A stretch of 22,215 nt of DNA. It comes from Clostridiales bacterium (lineage in GTDB: Bacteria > Bacillota_E > Sulfobacillia > Sulfobacillales > JAIMBI01). The stretch is taken from contig DAHVOH010000057.1 of the NCBI GenBank assembly GCA_027318915.1, forward strand, positions 1 to 22,215, in the 5' to 3' direction. Shown here piece by piece: positions 15,593-22,215 of this stretch. The notes below the pieces were generated by a model, which had not been told where the DNA came from, made no database searches, and worked only from the letters and a program-made list of their open reading frames with translations. Each line of letters starts with the position of its first letter. Position 1 is the first letter of the stretch. The translations under genes and the position numbers were made by a program.

Positions 15593-17233
15593 CTACGAGC
15601 CGGCGGCACCCGTGGCCGAGTCAGGATAGTCGAGGTCAACGCCGCGCATGTAATCCTCCAGATTCTGGGTGCGGTACGCGGAGGCGACACCCCAGTAATA
15701 GAAGGCGATGGCGCCCACAAACACCACGACACTGTCCCACGGAAACGGAATAATGTCGCGCGACTGTCCAAACGAGCCCAGGTAGCTCATGGCCACCTCA
15801 AATACCATAAAGCCCACCATCCAGATGCCCGCGCGCAGATCGCGGACCGGGAGATGGTTGACCCGGCGGTAGTAGAAGTAGACCAGCATCCCGACGAACA
15901 GCACGCCAATCACCTGACCGACCAGCGGCCAGCTGCTCCAGTACAGCAGCAAGGCGCCGATGCCGAACGCCAGGGGTCCGATCCATGCGCCATGGACGCC
16001 GAGCGAGAACTTCCGGGGCAGCTCGGGCGCGATTCGGCGAAGCCCCGAGAATGAGGTGGCGCCCATGGCGTAGGTGAAGGCCGCCACCGACGACAGGACC
16101 CCGACCATCAACCCCCAGGCGGGAAACGGCAGCAAGGCCAAAAGCCCAATCACCAGCGCCACCAGCATTCCATTGCGCGGCACGCCGCGCGAGTTGAGGT
16201 TCATCAGCGCCTTGGGGCCGTATCCGTTCTTCGGGATGGCGTACAACACGCGAGCGGTGGTCGCCGTGTACACGAGGCCCGTCCCCGCCGGGGACAAGAT
16301 GGCGTCTCCGTACAGGAACGTGGCCAGCAGGCCCAGGTTCATGCCGGCCGCCAACTGCGCGAAGGGCGAAGAGAAGTTGAGATGCGCCCAGCCCTTCACC
16401 AGATCCCCATGCGTCACCGCCACGATGAACGCGAGCTGCAGTCCCGTATAGAGGACCAGTGCCACGATCATGACGGTAATGATGGCGCGGGGCACGTCCC
16501 GCGTCGGATTGCGTCCCTCCGCCGCCAAGTCGATGGATTGGCGAAACCCGGAATACGCGAATAGAATGCCGCCGATGGAAATGGCGATGAGCACGCCGTG
16601 CCATCCGAAGGGCATGAATCCGCCCGTGGCGGGATTGGTGAGGTTCTTGGCGCCGCCGCCGTCCAGGCCGGCGACGAGGAGCAGGATCATGGTCAGGGTG
16701 GGCAGGATGACCTTGATGGTGGTGGCCCATGTGTTGACGCGCGCAAACAACTGCACGCCATAGTAGTTGATCACGAAAAAGACAAACACCAGTCCGCCCG
16801 CCACCGTCAACCCTATCGGGGTAAGACTGCCGTTGGCGTACAACCCGTGGATGTATCCTCCGGCGTACTGGGTCACCGCCTCCGACTCGATGGGGGCGGT
16901 CATCGCATAGCCAAGCCAGTTGCCCCACGAGACCGTGGACGACACCAGGGATCCGTGCGTCATCTGCGGATACCGGCTAATGCCGCCGGCCTCCGGAATG
17001 GCGGAAACCAGCTCCGTGAAGGGCAGGGCCAGAATGAACACCATGATCCCACCGATGACCCAGGCCAGCGTGGCCGCCGGCCCCGCGTACTGGGCGCTGT
17101 AGAGGGCTCCGAACAGCCATCCGGAGCCAATAACCCCGCCAAAGCTGGCCATCGTTAAATCGTAACGGGTCATCACATGCCGCAATCCTTGGCCAACTGA
17201 CGTTCCGACGTTTCTCCCCGCGTTCGCCGCCAT
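15593..17233 (-). CDS. APC-superfamily amino acid permease
   Basis: Polytopic membrane transporter of 546 residues with about 12-14 hydrophobic helices, of the amino acid/polyamine/organocation superfamily. The helix-1 substrate loop GVIGSGWL is at 33-40. The signature ELVSAIPEAGGISRYP is at 74-89, and the helix-6 region reads GILFAYSGFRQSIDLAAEGRNPTRDVPRAI in the usual place. These features fit proton-coupled amino acid symporters or antiporters. The ATG at 17233 has AAGGAGG eight bases upstream; an open extension of 34 codons before it is not protein-like. The gene ends in a good terminator, and a PLP decarboxylase follows in the same direction. The transported amino acid is unknown; by neighbourhood it may be the decarboxylase substrate or the product exchanged for it. 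Confidence 0.93.
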   Translation of the reverse strand: MAANAGRNVGTSVGQGLRHVMTRYDLTMASFGGVIGSGWLFGALYSAQYAGPAATLAWVIGGIMVFILALPFTELVSAIPEAGGISRYPQMTHGSLVSSTVSWGNWLGYAMTAPIESEAVTQYAGGYIHGLYANGSLTPIGLTVAGGLVFVFFVINYYGVQLFARVNTWATTIKVILPTLTMILLLVAGLDGGGAKNLTNPATGGFMPFGWHGVLIAISIGGILFAYSGFRQSIDLAAEGRNPTRDVPRAIITVMIVALVLYTGLQLAFIVAVTHGDLVKGWAHLNFSSPFAQLAAGMNLGLLATFLYGDAILSPAGTGLVYTATTARVLYAIPKNGYGPKALMNLNSRGVPRNGMLVALVIGLLALLPFPAWGLMVGVLSSVAAFTYAMGATSFSGLRRIAPELPRKFSLGVHGAWIGPLAFGIGALLLYWSSWPLVGQVIGVLFVGMLVYFYYRRVNHLPVRDLRAGIWMVGFMVFEVAMSYLGSFGQSRDIIPFPWDSVVVFVGAIAFYYWGVASAYRTQNLEDYMRGVDLDYPDSATGAAGS

Positions 17234-17275
17234 GCTGTAGTCCCTCCTTGGGAGCGGGCCAAGGCGCCTCCCGAT
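17234..17275 (-). promoter_or_regulatory. Permease leader with two alternative hairpins at the ribosome site
   Basis: On the minus strand CCTTGG (17259-17264) can pair with CCAAGG (17246-17251), which includes the AAGG of the AAGGAGG ribosome site. A second pairing, GGGAG (17268-17272) with CTCCC (17250-17254), would exclude the first because the arms share bases. One fold hides the ribosome site and the other frees it. The stems are short (six and five pairs), so this may be chance. Confidence 0.3.
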
Positions 17276-18167
17276 GCTCACCGGTCGACACCTCGTTGGC
17301 CCGATTGGCGATTGTTGTGCGTCGCGACAGATCACCCCAGTTCAATCGAATAAGCGCCCTCCTTCCTGCCGGCCGGGCATCCGAGTCTCGACCAGGTCCC
17401 ATGACCCGCCGAACCGGAAGATCCGGACACCGCCGAGGGCTGCGCCGGACACCAGGCCATCCGCAGACAACCCGTCCGTTGGGCGGCGCCACAATCCCCC
17501 ACCTACGGCATCAAGACCCTCATCATCCCCGGCCACACATCACGTGCCTGTGGGCCGCCGTCAGCATGGCGGTCATGATCCCAAACGCCATAGAGCCATG
17601 CCCATCATCAAGGGGCCGCCCTTGCTGTCCAGAAAGCGGCCGTGGGGGCAAGCATCCCACTCCGGTCCCCGGGAGCGGGATGCCACCCACCCCAATCAGC
17701 GCGGCACGACGAGGGTTTCACTCGTCACAGGGAGGAGACACGCGCCACGCCGATTCGAGCACTCGGCGCACGGGAGTCCTCTGCGTGCACCACGGTCGGA
17801 GCCCGACCTCTCGTCGTGAGGTCCGGGGCTGACCGTCAGCCCGGCTTAGGAGGCGCCTTGAGTAAACGAGGGCCCGTCGCGCAATCCTGCCCGTTCAGCG
17901 GCGGGTACGCCTCCTACCCCATGAAACGCCCTCAAATCCGGGCGGGTTACCGTTCCCGCCCGTCGCGACCGCTCCGTCGGCCAGCACCGACGATCGCACC
18001 CCGGGACGACAACGCGGCGTGCGAACGAACGGGCAGCCGGACCGCATGCCACCGGGGACGGCTGCCGGGGCATGGATGCCGCGTTCAAGGCCGGAGACGA
18101 ATCGCCCCGGTCCGGCAATCTCGGGGGCGAATTGCTCCGTGACGCGTGCCGGCGGGCCGTGGGCGCT
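17276..18167. other. 0.9 kb gap with possible gene traces
   Basis: No intact gene is visible upstream of the permease. On the minus strand near 17540-17660, two adjacent frames read like fragments of one protein (LDSKGGPLMMGMALWRLG, then MAFGIMTAMLTAAHRHVM), with stop codons in between. I do not recognise the family. The rest consists of arginine/proline-rich frames. Confidence 0.35.
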
Positions 18168-18587
18168 TCAAAACCCGAAGAAGCCGGTCGTCAAACCTCG
18201 CCCGTACATAGCCCAAAGAAACGCATTCAGTCCAAACGCCATCCACACCAGACGGCGATCGGGAACGTCCTCAGGCGGCTTGGCCCACACCGCATCCAAC
18301 AGGGTTCCGTCCGGGCCCAGCCCCCGCTGGAACAAGATCGTGAGCAGCGCCAGGGCCCCGTACAAAATGTGCAAGGGATCGCGCGGCCGACCTCCCTCGA
18401 GCCACAGCGCCACTCCGCAGGCGGCCAGTATCAGGGTGTTGACTTGCACAACGACCTGCGCGCGCCACCAACGCCCGGACAGCACGTTGGCGCTTCGGCT
18501 GCGCCACGCCGCCACCGCCAGTCCTCCGCTCCACACAAAGCCAAACAAGGCGGCCGCAACATGTATGTCCAAGATGACCTGGTACAT
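18168..18587 (-). CDS. Small four-helix integral membrane protein, function unknown
   Basis: Predicted membrane protein of 139 residues. Four hydrophobic segments lie at about 6-27, 43-64, 71-89 and 112-131, separated by short charged loops. Two histidines sit at helix starts (His9 in LDIHVAAALFGFVW and His73 in DPLHILYGALALLT), a layout that could bind haem or metal, but no family signature was recognised. The open frame extends 40 codons further upstream with non-hydrophobic sequence. The ATG at 18587 is chosen because the first helix begins there and GGGAGG lies 12 bases before it, slightly far but the best site present. The gene is isolated, with gaps of about 0.9 and 1.5 kb on each side. 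Confidence 0.65.
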   Translation of the reverse strand: MYQVILDIHVAAALFGFVWSGGLAVAAWRSRSANVLSGRWWRAQVVVQVNTLILAACGVALWLEGGRPRDPLHILYGALALLTILFQRGLGPDGTLLDAVWAKPPEDVPDRRLVWMAFGLNAFLWAMYGRGLTTGFFGF

Positions 18588-19278
18588 TGGCTGGATATCC
18601 CTCCCGATGTCTCGCCTCGCTGAATCCCCATTCACGGGCCGAGCTGCCGCGCGGCCACTTCTTGCTATTACGGCACCCGGGCCCCTCCGCCACAACCCCC
18701 TCACCACTTTCCCCGAAGGGTCGCGTGCTGCGGCCGTGACCGTTGGCGACGTTTGACACCCCGGACTCCGTCTCCACAGCCCCAGGGCGACGTCAACGAC
18801 GGCCCGCTGTCTCCCGCCCGTCTCGTCGACACGGGGGCCCGAGGGGCGTCACCGACCGCAGCATGGATGAGACGTCTGAACCCTACGGGGGCCAAGTCTC
18901 CGCACGGCCACCGGCCGGCGGGTGGAGCGGTCGCGTAAGATGAGGACACGATGTCTGGGCGAGATCGGATCCGTGCCAAACGTCTGCGGGTGGCGGATCG
19001 TCCGTCAGCCCCGTCAACAAGGCTGCCCTTGCCGCCGGCGGTGCAAGAGCCGGCCGAGGTGCCCACCCGCCTAACAACGTCCCGGTCATGGAGACGAAGA
19101 TTTCGTCCGGGGCATGGGATCCAAAACGTGGATCCGCCGACCCAGCGGCGCTAAGTGCTGCGGATCGCAAGCTGAGCCGGAGGCGGACGCCCTCGTCGTG
19201 CGCGGTCAGCCCCTCCCCCCGTCGGCGCCGGTGGCGGTGCGCATCCTGACCCCGGGTTTCTCACCACCGACATGATGG
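18588..19278. other. Gap without a supportable gene
   Basis: This is the first part of a 1.5 kb gap between the small membrane protein and the amidohydrolase. The frames are serine/arginine/proline-rich on both strands and lack ribosome sites. Nothing recognisable was found. Confidence 0.45.
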
Positions 19279-19860
19279 GTGTCCTCTATCCAGGGGGCCG
19301 GTAGTCACGTCGACGGCCACTCCCGTCGCCGCCGTCGGCTTGGGCGCACTCCATCGCGTGGGGGCGCCGGCTTGGTCTGGTTCCTTCGGGCACTCGCGAC
19401 CCTCGCGACCCCGCTTCTCGCCCTCGGAGGAGGTCTGCTCGCAAGCGGCGTGTGCTCTTTCTCACCCGAGTTGGCGCGCCCACCTTCTTGGGGCGGTGCC
19501 TCCACTCCTGGCGACCGTGCGCTTGATGCAGGGCGCCCTCACGTGCCGGGTATAACGGGGTCCTGGCCGGGTCCGCCCTTGATGCCGGGCTGGGGCTGGC
19601 GTGGCTCCCCGCCGTCGGGCGTTGGCTTGGCACCGGTCTCACGGGTGCGATCGCGGCACCGGGGCCGGCGTTTTTGTTCCAGAAGCCGCGGCTGGTTGCA
19701 GCCGGGGCGAGCTGTTCGCCCTGGTGAAGACCGTGGCGCTGACGGCGGGTTTTTGCATGCTCCCCATCCCGGGGCACCGCCGCTCTCCGGTGGGTGGCCG
19801 GCCCCGATGAGGGAGCTCGGTGCCGGATCCGGGGCGAAAATTCCGTAACGAAACCCGTCC
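19279..19860 (+). pseudogene. Possible frameshifted remnant of a membrane protein gene
   Basis: Consecutive plus-strand stretches in different frames look like parts of one hydrophobic protein. They are a helix LVWFLRALATLATPLLALGG (about 19374-19432), LGAVPPLLATVRLMQGAL (about 19490-19543), YNGVLAGSALDAGLGLAWLP (about 19554-19613, its frame running on to an LFQKPRLVAAGA segment) and LFALVKTVALTAGFCMLPIPG (about 19711-19773). Stops interrupt each frame. A perfect terminator-like hairpin follows at 19875, as would be expected at the end of a former gene. The family is not identified; multi-helix transporter-like proteins are one possibility. Confidence 0.35.
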
Positions 19861-19874
19861 ATTCCACCACGGTT

Positions 19875-19903
19875 AGCCCCGGCATCCCCGGGATGCCGGG
19901 GCT
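19875..19903 (+). terminator. Perfect 29-base inverted repeat
   Basis: AGCCCCGGCATCCC pairs with GGGATGCCGGGGCT around a single central base, giving up to 14 pairs. It follows the possible gene remnant and precedes the amidohydrolase by about 160 bases. There is no U tract on either side. It may be a relic terminator or a protein-binding palindrome. Confidence 0.5.
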
Positions 19904-20060
19904 GGCGGGGCCATGCCCGGCACCTGTCCGACCGGGTGCCCATCCGCGAATTTCCTGGACGCCAGCGGCCTCATCCCGTCCACCCGGGGACATCCCGTGC
20001 GGTGGGCGTCGCTAGGGTCGCGTCCACCGACGCGTTAGACTGAGGCGAGGAGATGAGGAC

Positions 20061-21206
20061 ATGTCTATGGATGACCTGCTCAGATGGCGGCATGACTTGC
20101 ACCGGATTCCGGAATTAGGGTTCCAGGAACGGGAAACCTCCGCATACGTCCGGAGCGTTCTTGAGCAACTGGGCCTAGACGTGGTGTCCCGGGCGGAGAC
20201 GGGTCTGGTGGCCGAGATTGCCGGCAACGGCCGCGGACCCGTCATCGCTGTGCGGGCCGACATGGATGGGCTTCCGCTGCAGGAGGAGTCGGGCGAGGCT
20301 TTCGCGAGCCGGCACGACGGGGTCATGCATGCGTGCGGCCACGACGTCCATATGACCGCCGTCCTGGGAATGGCGGCACGCTTGGCGGCAGAGCCCGACT
20401 TTCCCGGCACCGTGCGTCTCCTGTTTCAGCCCTCGGAAGAGGGCAACCGGAGCGGGGCGAAGGCGCTCATGGACGACGGCGCCTTGGCGGACGTCGACGG
20501 GATCATCGGGCTGCACGTCTGGGCACCGGTGCCGGTCGGCACCGTCGTCATGCGCGCCGGAGCCTTCATGGCCAATACGGACGGGTTCGAGATCACCGTT
20601 CATGGCCGCGGGGGCCATGGGTCCGAGCCGGAAACGGCTAAAGATGCCGTGCTCATTGGCAGTCAAATTGTCGTCAACCTGCAAACCATCGTGAGCCGGC
20701 ATGTGTCCCCCCTGGATTCGTGCGTAGTCTCGGTGGGCACGTTCGACGCCGGATCCGCATCCAACATCTTGGCCGAAACGGCTCACCTGACGGGAACCGT
20801 CCGCACCTTCTCCGGCTCCGTGCAGGATCAGGTCGAACGGGACATCGCCAAAATGGCCAACCACACGGCCGCATTGCACGGTGCCACGGTCGATGTGGTC
20901 TACCATCGCGGTGTGCCGGCCGTAATCAACCATCCGGCCGTCATTCAAAGCTGGCGCCAGGTGCTGACCGGGATGGTCACGGTCCAAGAGTCGGGACCGT
21001 ACATGGGCGGCGAAGACTTCGCCTACTATCTTCGGGCAGTTCCCGGTGCGTTCATTTTTCTGGGCGGGCGGCCCGACGGCGAGCAGTTCCCTCACCACTC
21101 CCCGCATTTTCGCGTCAGTGACGCCTGTCTGCCGATCGGGGTCGAGGTATTGGAACGTGGGGCGCGTACGCTGTCCGCCCATCCTGAAGTGCTGCGCCAG
21201 GCGTGA
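20061..21206 (+). CDS. M20D-family amidohydrolase (N-acyl amino acid / hippurate hydrolase type)
   Basis: Predicted cytosolic metallohydrolase of 381 residues that cleaves the amide of N-acyl amino acids or related compounds (the family includes hippurate hydrolase, IAA-amino acid hydrolase and N-acetyldiaminopimelate deacetylase). The two-metal site is complete: HACGHDVHM at 90-98 (Cys92, His94), the catalytic and metal glutamates in QPSEEG (Glu126/Glu127), His152 in GLHVWAP, and a C-terminal histidine in PHHSPHF (about His346). ADMDGLPLQEESG is at 66-78, GGEDFAYY at 316-323, and the lid/dimerisation domain at about 170-285. The ATG at 20061 has GAGGAG about nine bases upstream. A strong hairpin follows the stop, so it is probably a single-gene unit. 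A RidA-family gene starts about 900 bases downstream on the same strand. The physiological substrate is unknown. Confidence 0.95.
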   Translation: MSMDDLLRWRHDLHRIPELGFQERETSAYVRSVLEQLGLDVVSRAETGLVAEIAGNGRGPVIAVRADMDGLPLQEESGEAFASRHDGVMHACGHDVHMTAVLGMAARLAAEPDFPGTVRLLFQPSEEGNRSGAKALMDDGALADVDGIIGLHVWAPVPVGTVVMRAGAFMANTDGFEITVHGRGGHGSEPETAKDAVLIGSQIVVNLQTIVSRHVSPLDSCVVSVGTFDAGSASNILAETAHLTGTVRTFSGSVQDQVERDIAKMANHTAALHGATVDVVYHRGVPAVINHPAVIQSWRQVLTGMVTVQESGPYMGGEDFAYYLRAVPGAFIFLGGRPDGEQFPHHSPHFRVSDACLPIGVEVLERGARTLSAHPEVLRQA

Positions 21207-21224
21207 ACCCGCGCCCCGTCAGCT

Positions 21225-21260
21225 CCCGATCGCTCCCACTCCCATCGCGGAGCGACCGGG
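21225..21260 (+). terminator. Hairpin after the amidohydrolase gene
   Basis: CCCGATCGCTCC (21225-21236) pairs with GGAGCGACCGGG (21249-21260) at 11 of 12 positions around a 12-base loop, 19 bases after the stop codon. The next bases (ATATCGGGTG) are not a U tract. Confidence 0.5.
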
Positions 21261-22090
21261 ATATCGGGTGGGGTCCGGAATTGAGGGGAAAGGGCCGGGG
21301 CGCCCTGCTCCCCGATCGGTCCAAATCGGGGGGCAGACAGAACGGCGAGGGGACACGGCAAACCCCCACGGGAAGCGCCGGGCGTTAGATGAGGGAGCGC
21401 GCTCGCCGGCGATCCGAGGCGCGGGCGCTGGCTTGACGGGCGAAGGGCCATCGGCTGGCCGGGCGCCCAACCCCGGAGGCCCATGACCCGCACCACGAGC
21501 GGTACCGTTTTGCGGTTCACCGGCCAGTCCGTCCGGCGCCACCCGGCCGTCAGTCCGCGCCAGTCGAAGAAGGGGGTCGCCGTGTACACTTCGCCGGTCC
21601 GATAGTGCCGGGCCACGGTCTCCGGGCGGGTTTCCCGGAGCATTTCCAGGACCACCGTGGCTTTCATGGTCGGAGGTCCGTACTTTCCTCAGGTCGCGTG
21701 GACGGTGATAGGGACTCCAGGGACTGTCTAAGTTTCCAGAGGGTCCCCGAAGAGGGGATGTGGGGATAGATGGCGCCGGACGCGCCTCTCGTCGTACGAT
21801 TGGACGCGGAGAAAACGTCGTCGGGGTGGACCGCAACGGTGACGCATTCACAAAGGAGAGTGCTCAGCTCCTTGGCCGGACGGTTGGGCGCGACGAGATG
21901 GGGGTACCGTGCAGGCAAGTGTTCCGCCCCTTCCCCCTCAAGCCAGTATGGAGCCTTCACGCGGAACAGGAGCCCGGCAGACCAAGGCCCCGAAGGACGC
22001 GCCAGGTTGGCGCGAGGACGCCGAGTCGCAAATTGGGTGTCTCCAGCCGTGATGCAGTTGCCGTCAACCCTCGTCAGCACGGGATACGTC
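21261..22090. other. Gap between amidohydrolase and ridA-like genes
   Basis: Apart from a short coding-like minus-strand stretch at 21452-21667 (listed separately), no gene is supportable. Frames on both strands between 21700 and 22090 are long but show no family motif and no ribosome site; one of them runs antisense through the ridA start. Small hairpins occur, such as TCCCC/GGGGA near 21750. Confidence 0.4.
21452..21667 (-). pseudogene. Coding-like fragment, unknown protein
   Basis: About 70 codons from an ATG at 21667 have natural composition and a GC-rich third position: MKATVVLEMLRETRPETVAR at the start, later VYTATPFFDWRGL and KTVPLVVRVMGLRGW. After about residue 72 the frame becomes proline/arginine-rich and then runs antisense through the amidohydrolase 3' end, so the gene seems cut off or frameshifted. 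The ribosome site is weak (GAGGAAAG, about 15 bases upstream). I do not recognise the family. Confidence 0.35.
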
Positions 22091-22103
22091 AGGAGGTTTT
22101 TCG

Positions 22104-22215
22104 ATGTTGAAAGCCATCCGCACCGAGAACGCCCCCGCACCAGGCGGTGCGTATTCGCAAGCCATCCGGGCCGGGGCATTCCTGTACACAGCGGGCGTCG
22201 GCCCGCGAGACCCGA
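22104..22215 (+). CDS. RidA/YjgF-family protein, 5' part only
   Basis: The first 37 codons of a RidA-family gene, cut by the window edge. The N-terminus (MLKAIRTENAPAPGGAYSQA, then a GAFLYTAGVGPRDP segment) matches the typical 'P-P-GPYSQA' and 'LYTSGQ-P-DP' pattern of these roughly 130-residue trimeric enzymes, which hydrolyse reactive enamine/imine intermediates released by PLP and amino acid oxidising enzymes. AGGAGG lies seven bases before the ATG, an ideal ribosome site. The catalytic arginine and C-terminal glutamate that distinguish true RidA from related subfamilies lie outside the window, so deaminase activity cannot be judged. The nearby amidohydrolase and PLP decarboxylase fit a role in amino-compound catabolism. 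Confidence 0.88.
   Translation, partial: MLKAIRTENAPAPGGAYSQAIRAGAFLYTAGVGPRDP

Noticed and set aside
13626..15629. A 667-codon plus-strand open frame
   Set aside because: It is the antisense of the PLP decarboxylase, with His/Arg/Gly-rich translation, no ribosome site and no domain; GC-rich coding DNA often leaves the opposite strand open.
15798..16928. A 376-codon minus-strand open frame within the permease gene
   Set aside because: It is a frame-shifted copy of the permease coding strand, with arginine/histidine-rich rather than hydrophobic sequence.
1..22215. Mobile elements or CRISPR arrays
   Set aside because: No transposase or integrase motif, paired terminal inverted repeats, target duplications or regularly spaced repeats were seen by eye.

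Overview
The window is a GC-rich bacterial chromosome segment (roughly two thirds GC by eye). Strong AGGAGG-type Shine-Dalgarno sequences 6-10 bases before starts, frequent GTG starts, and the gene types (acetoin/pyruvate-type E1 pair, APC permease, M20D amidohydrolase, RidA) suggest a Bacillota-like organism, perhaps of the Sulfobacillus/Symbiobacterium kind. That placement is an inference. There is no rRNA, convincing tRNA, CRISPR array or intact mobile element.

Fourteen protein genes can be supported and cover only about 55% of the bases. Left part (1-8650): a SAM methyltransferase (986-1837, minus). Next is a minus-strand redox cluster of a CcdA-like membrane thiol transporter (4651-5343), an ArsR repressor with a CmtR-like cysteine pattern (4042-4404) and a membrane-anchored thioredoxin-like protein (3468-4049). 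An ADP-ribosylglycohydrolase follows (6565-7647, minus). Centre (8534-12761): a plus-strand IclR regulator, preceded by a TATAAT box and a nested palindrome, and then a tight E1-alpha/E1-beta/E2 operon for a 2-oxo acid (or acetoin) dehydrogenase with a compact E2 and no E3. Right part: a minus-strand APC amino acid permease (15593-17233) and a PLP-dependent decarboxylase (13677-15074), a small four-helix membrane protein (18168-18587, minus), an M20D amidohydrolase (20061-21206, plus) and the first 37 codons of a RidA-family gene at the right edge.

Read together, the right half looks like a nitrogenous-substrate catabolic neighbourhood: deacylation of an N-acyl compound (M20D), amino acid uptake and decarboxylation, imine clean-up (RidA), and oxidation of a 2-oxo acid under IclR control. 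The substrate cannot be read from the sequence. The permease/decarboxylase pair could instead be a proton-consuming acid-resistance module.

The gaps (0.5 to 1.6 kb each) have no convincing intact gene. Some carry hydrophobic or coding-like stretches broken by stops or frame changes, as expected of decayed genes. Several transcript ends have strong GC-rich hairpins without a clear U tract.
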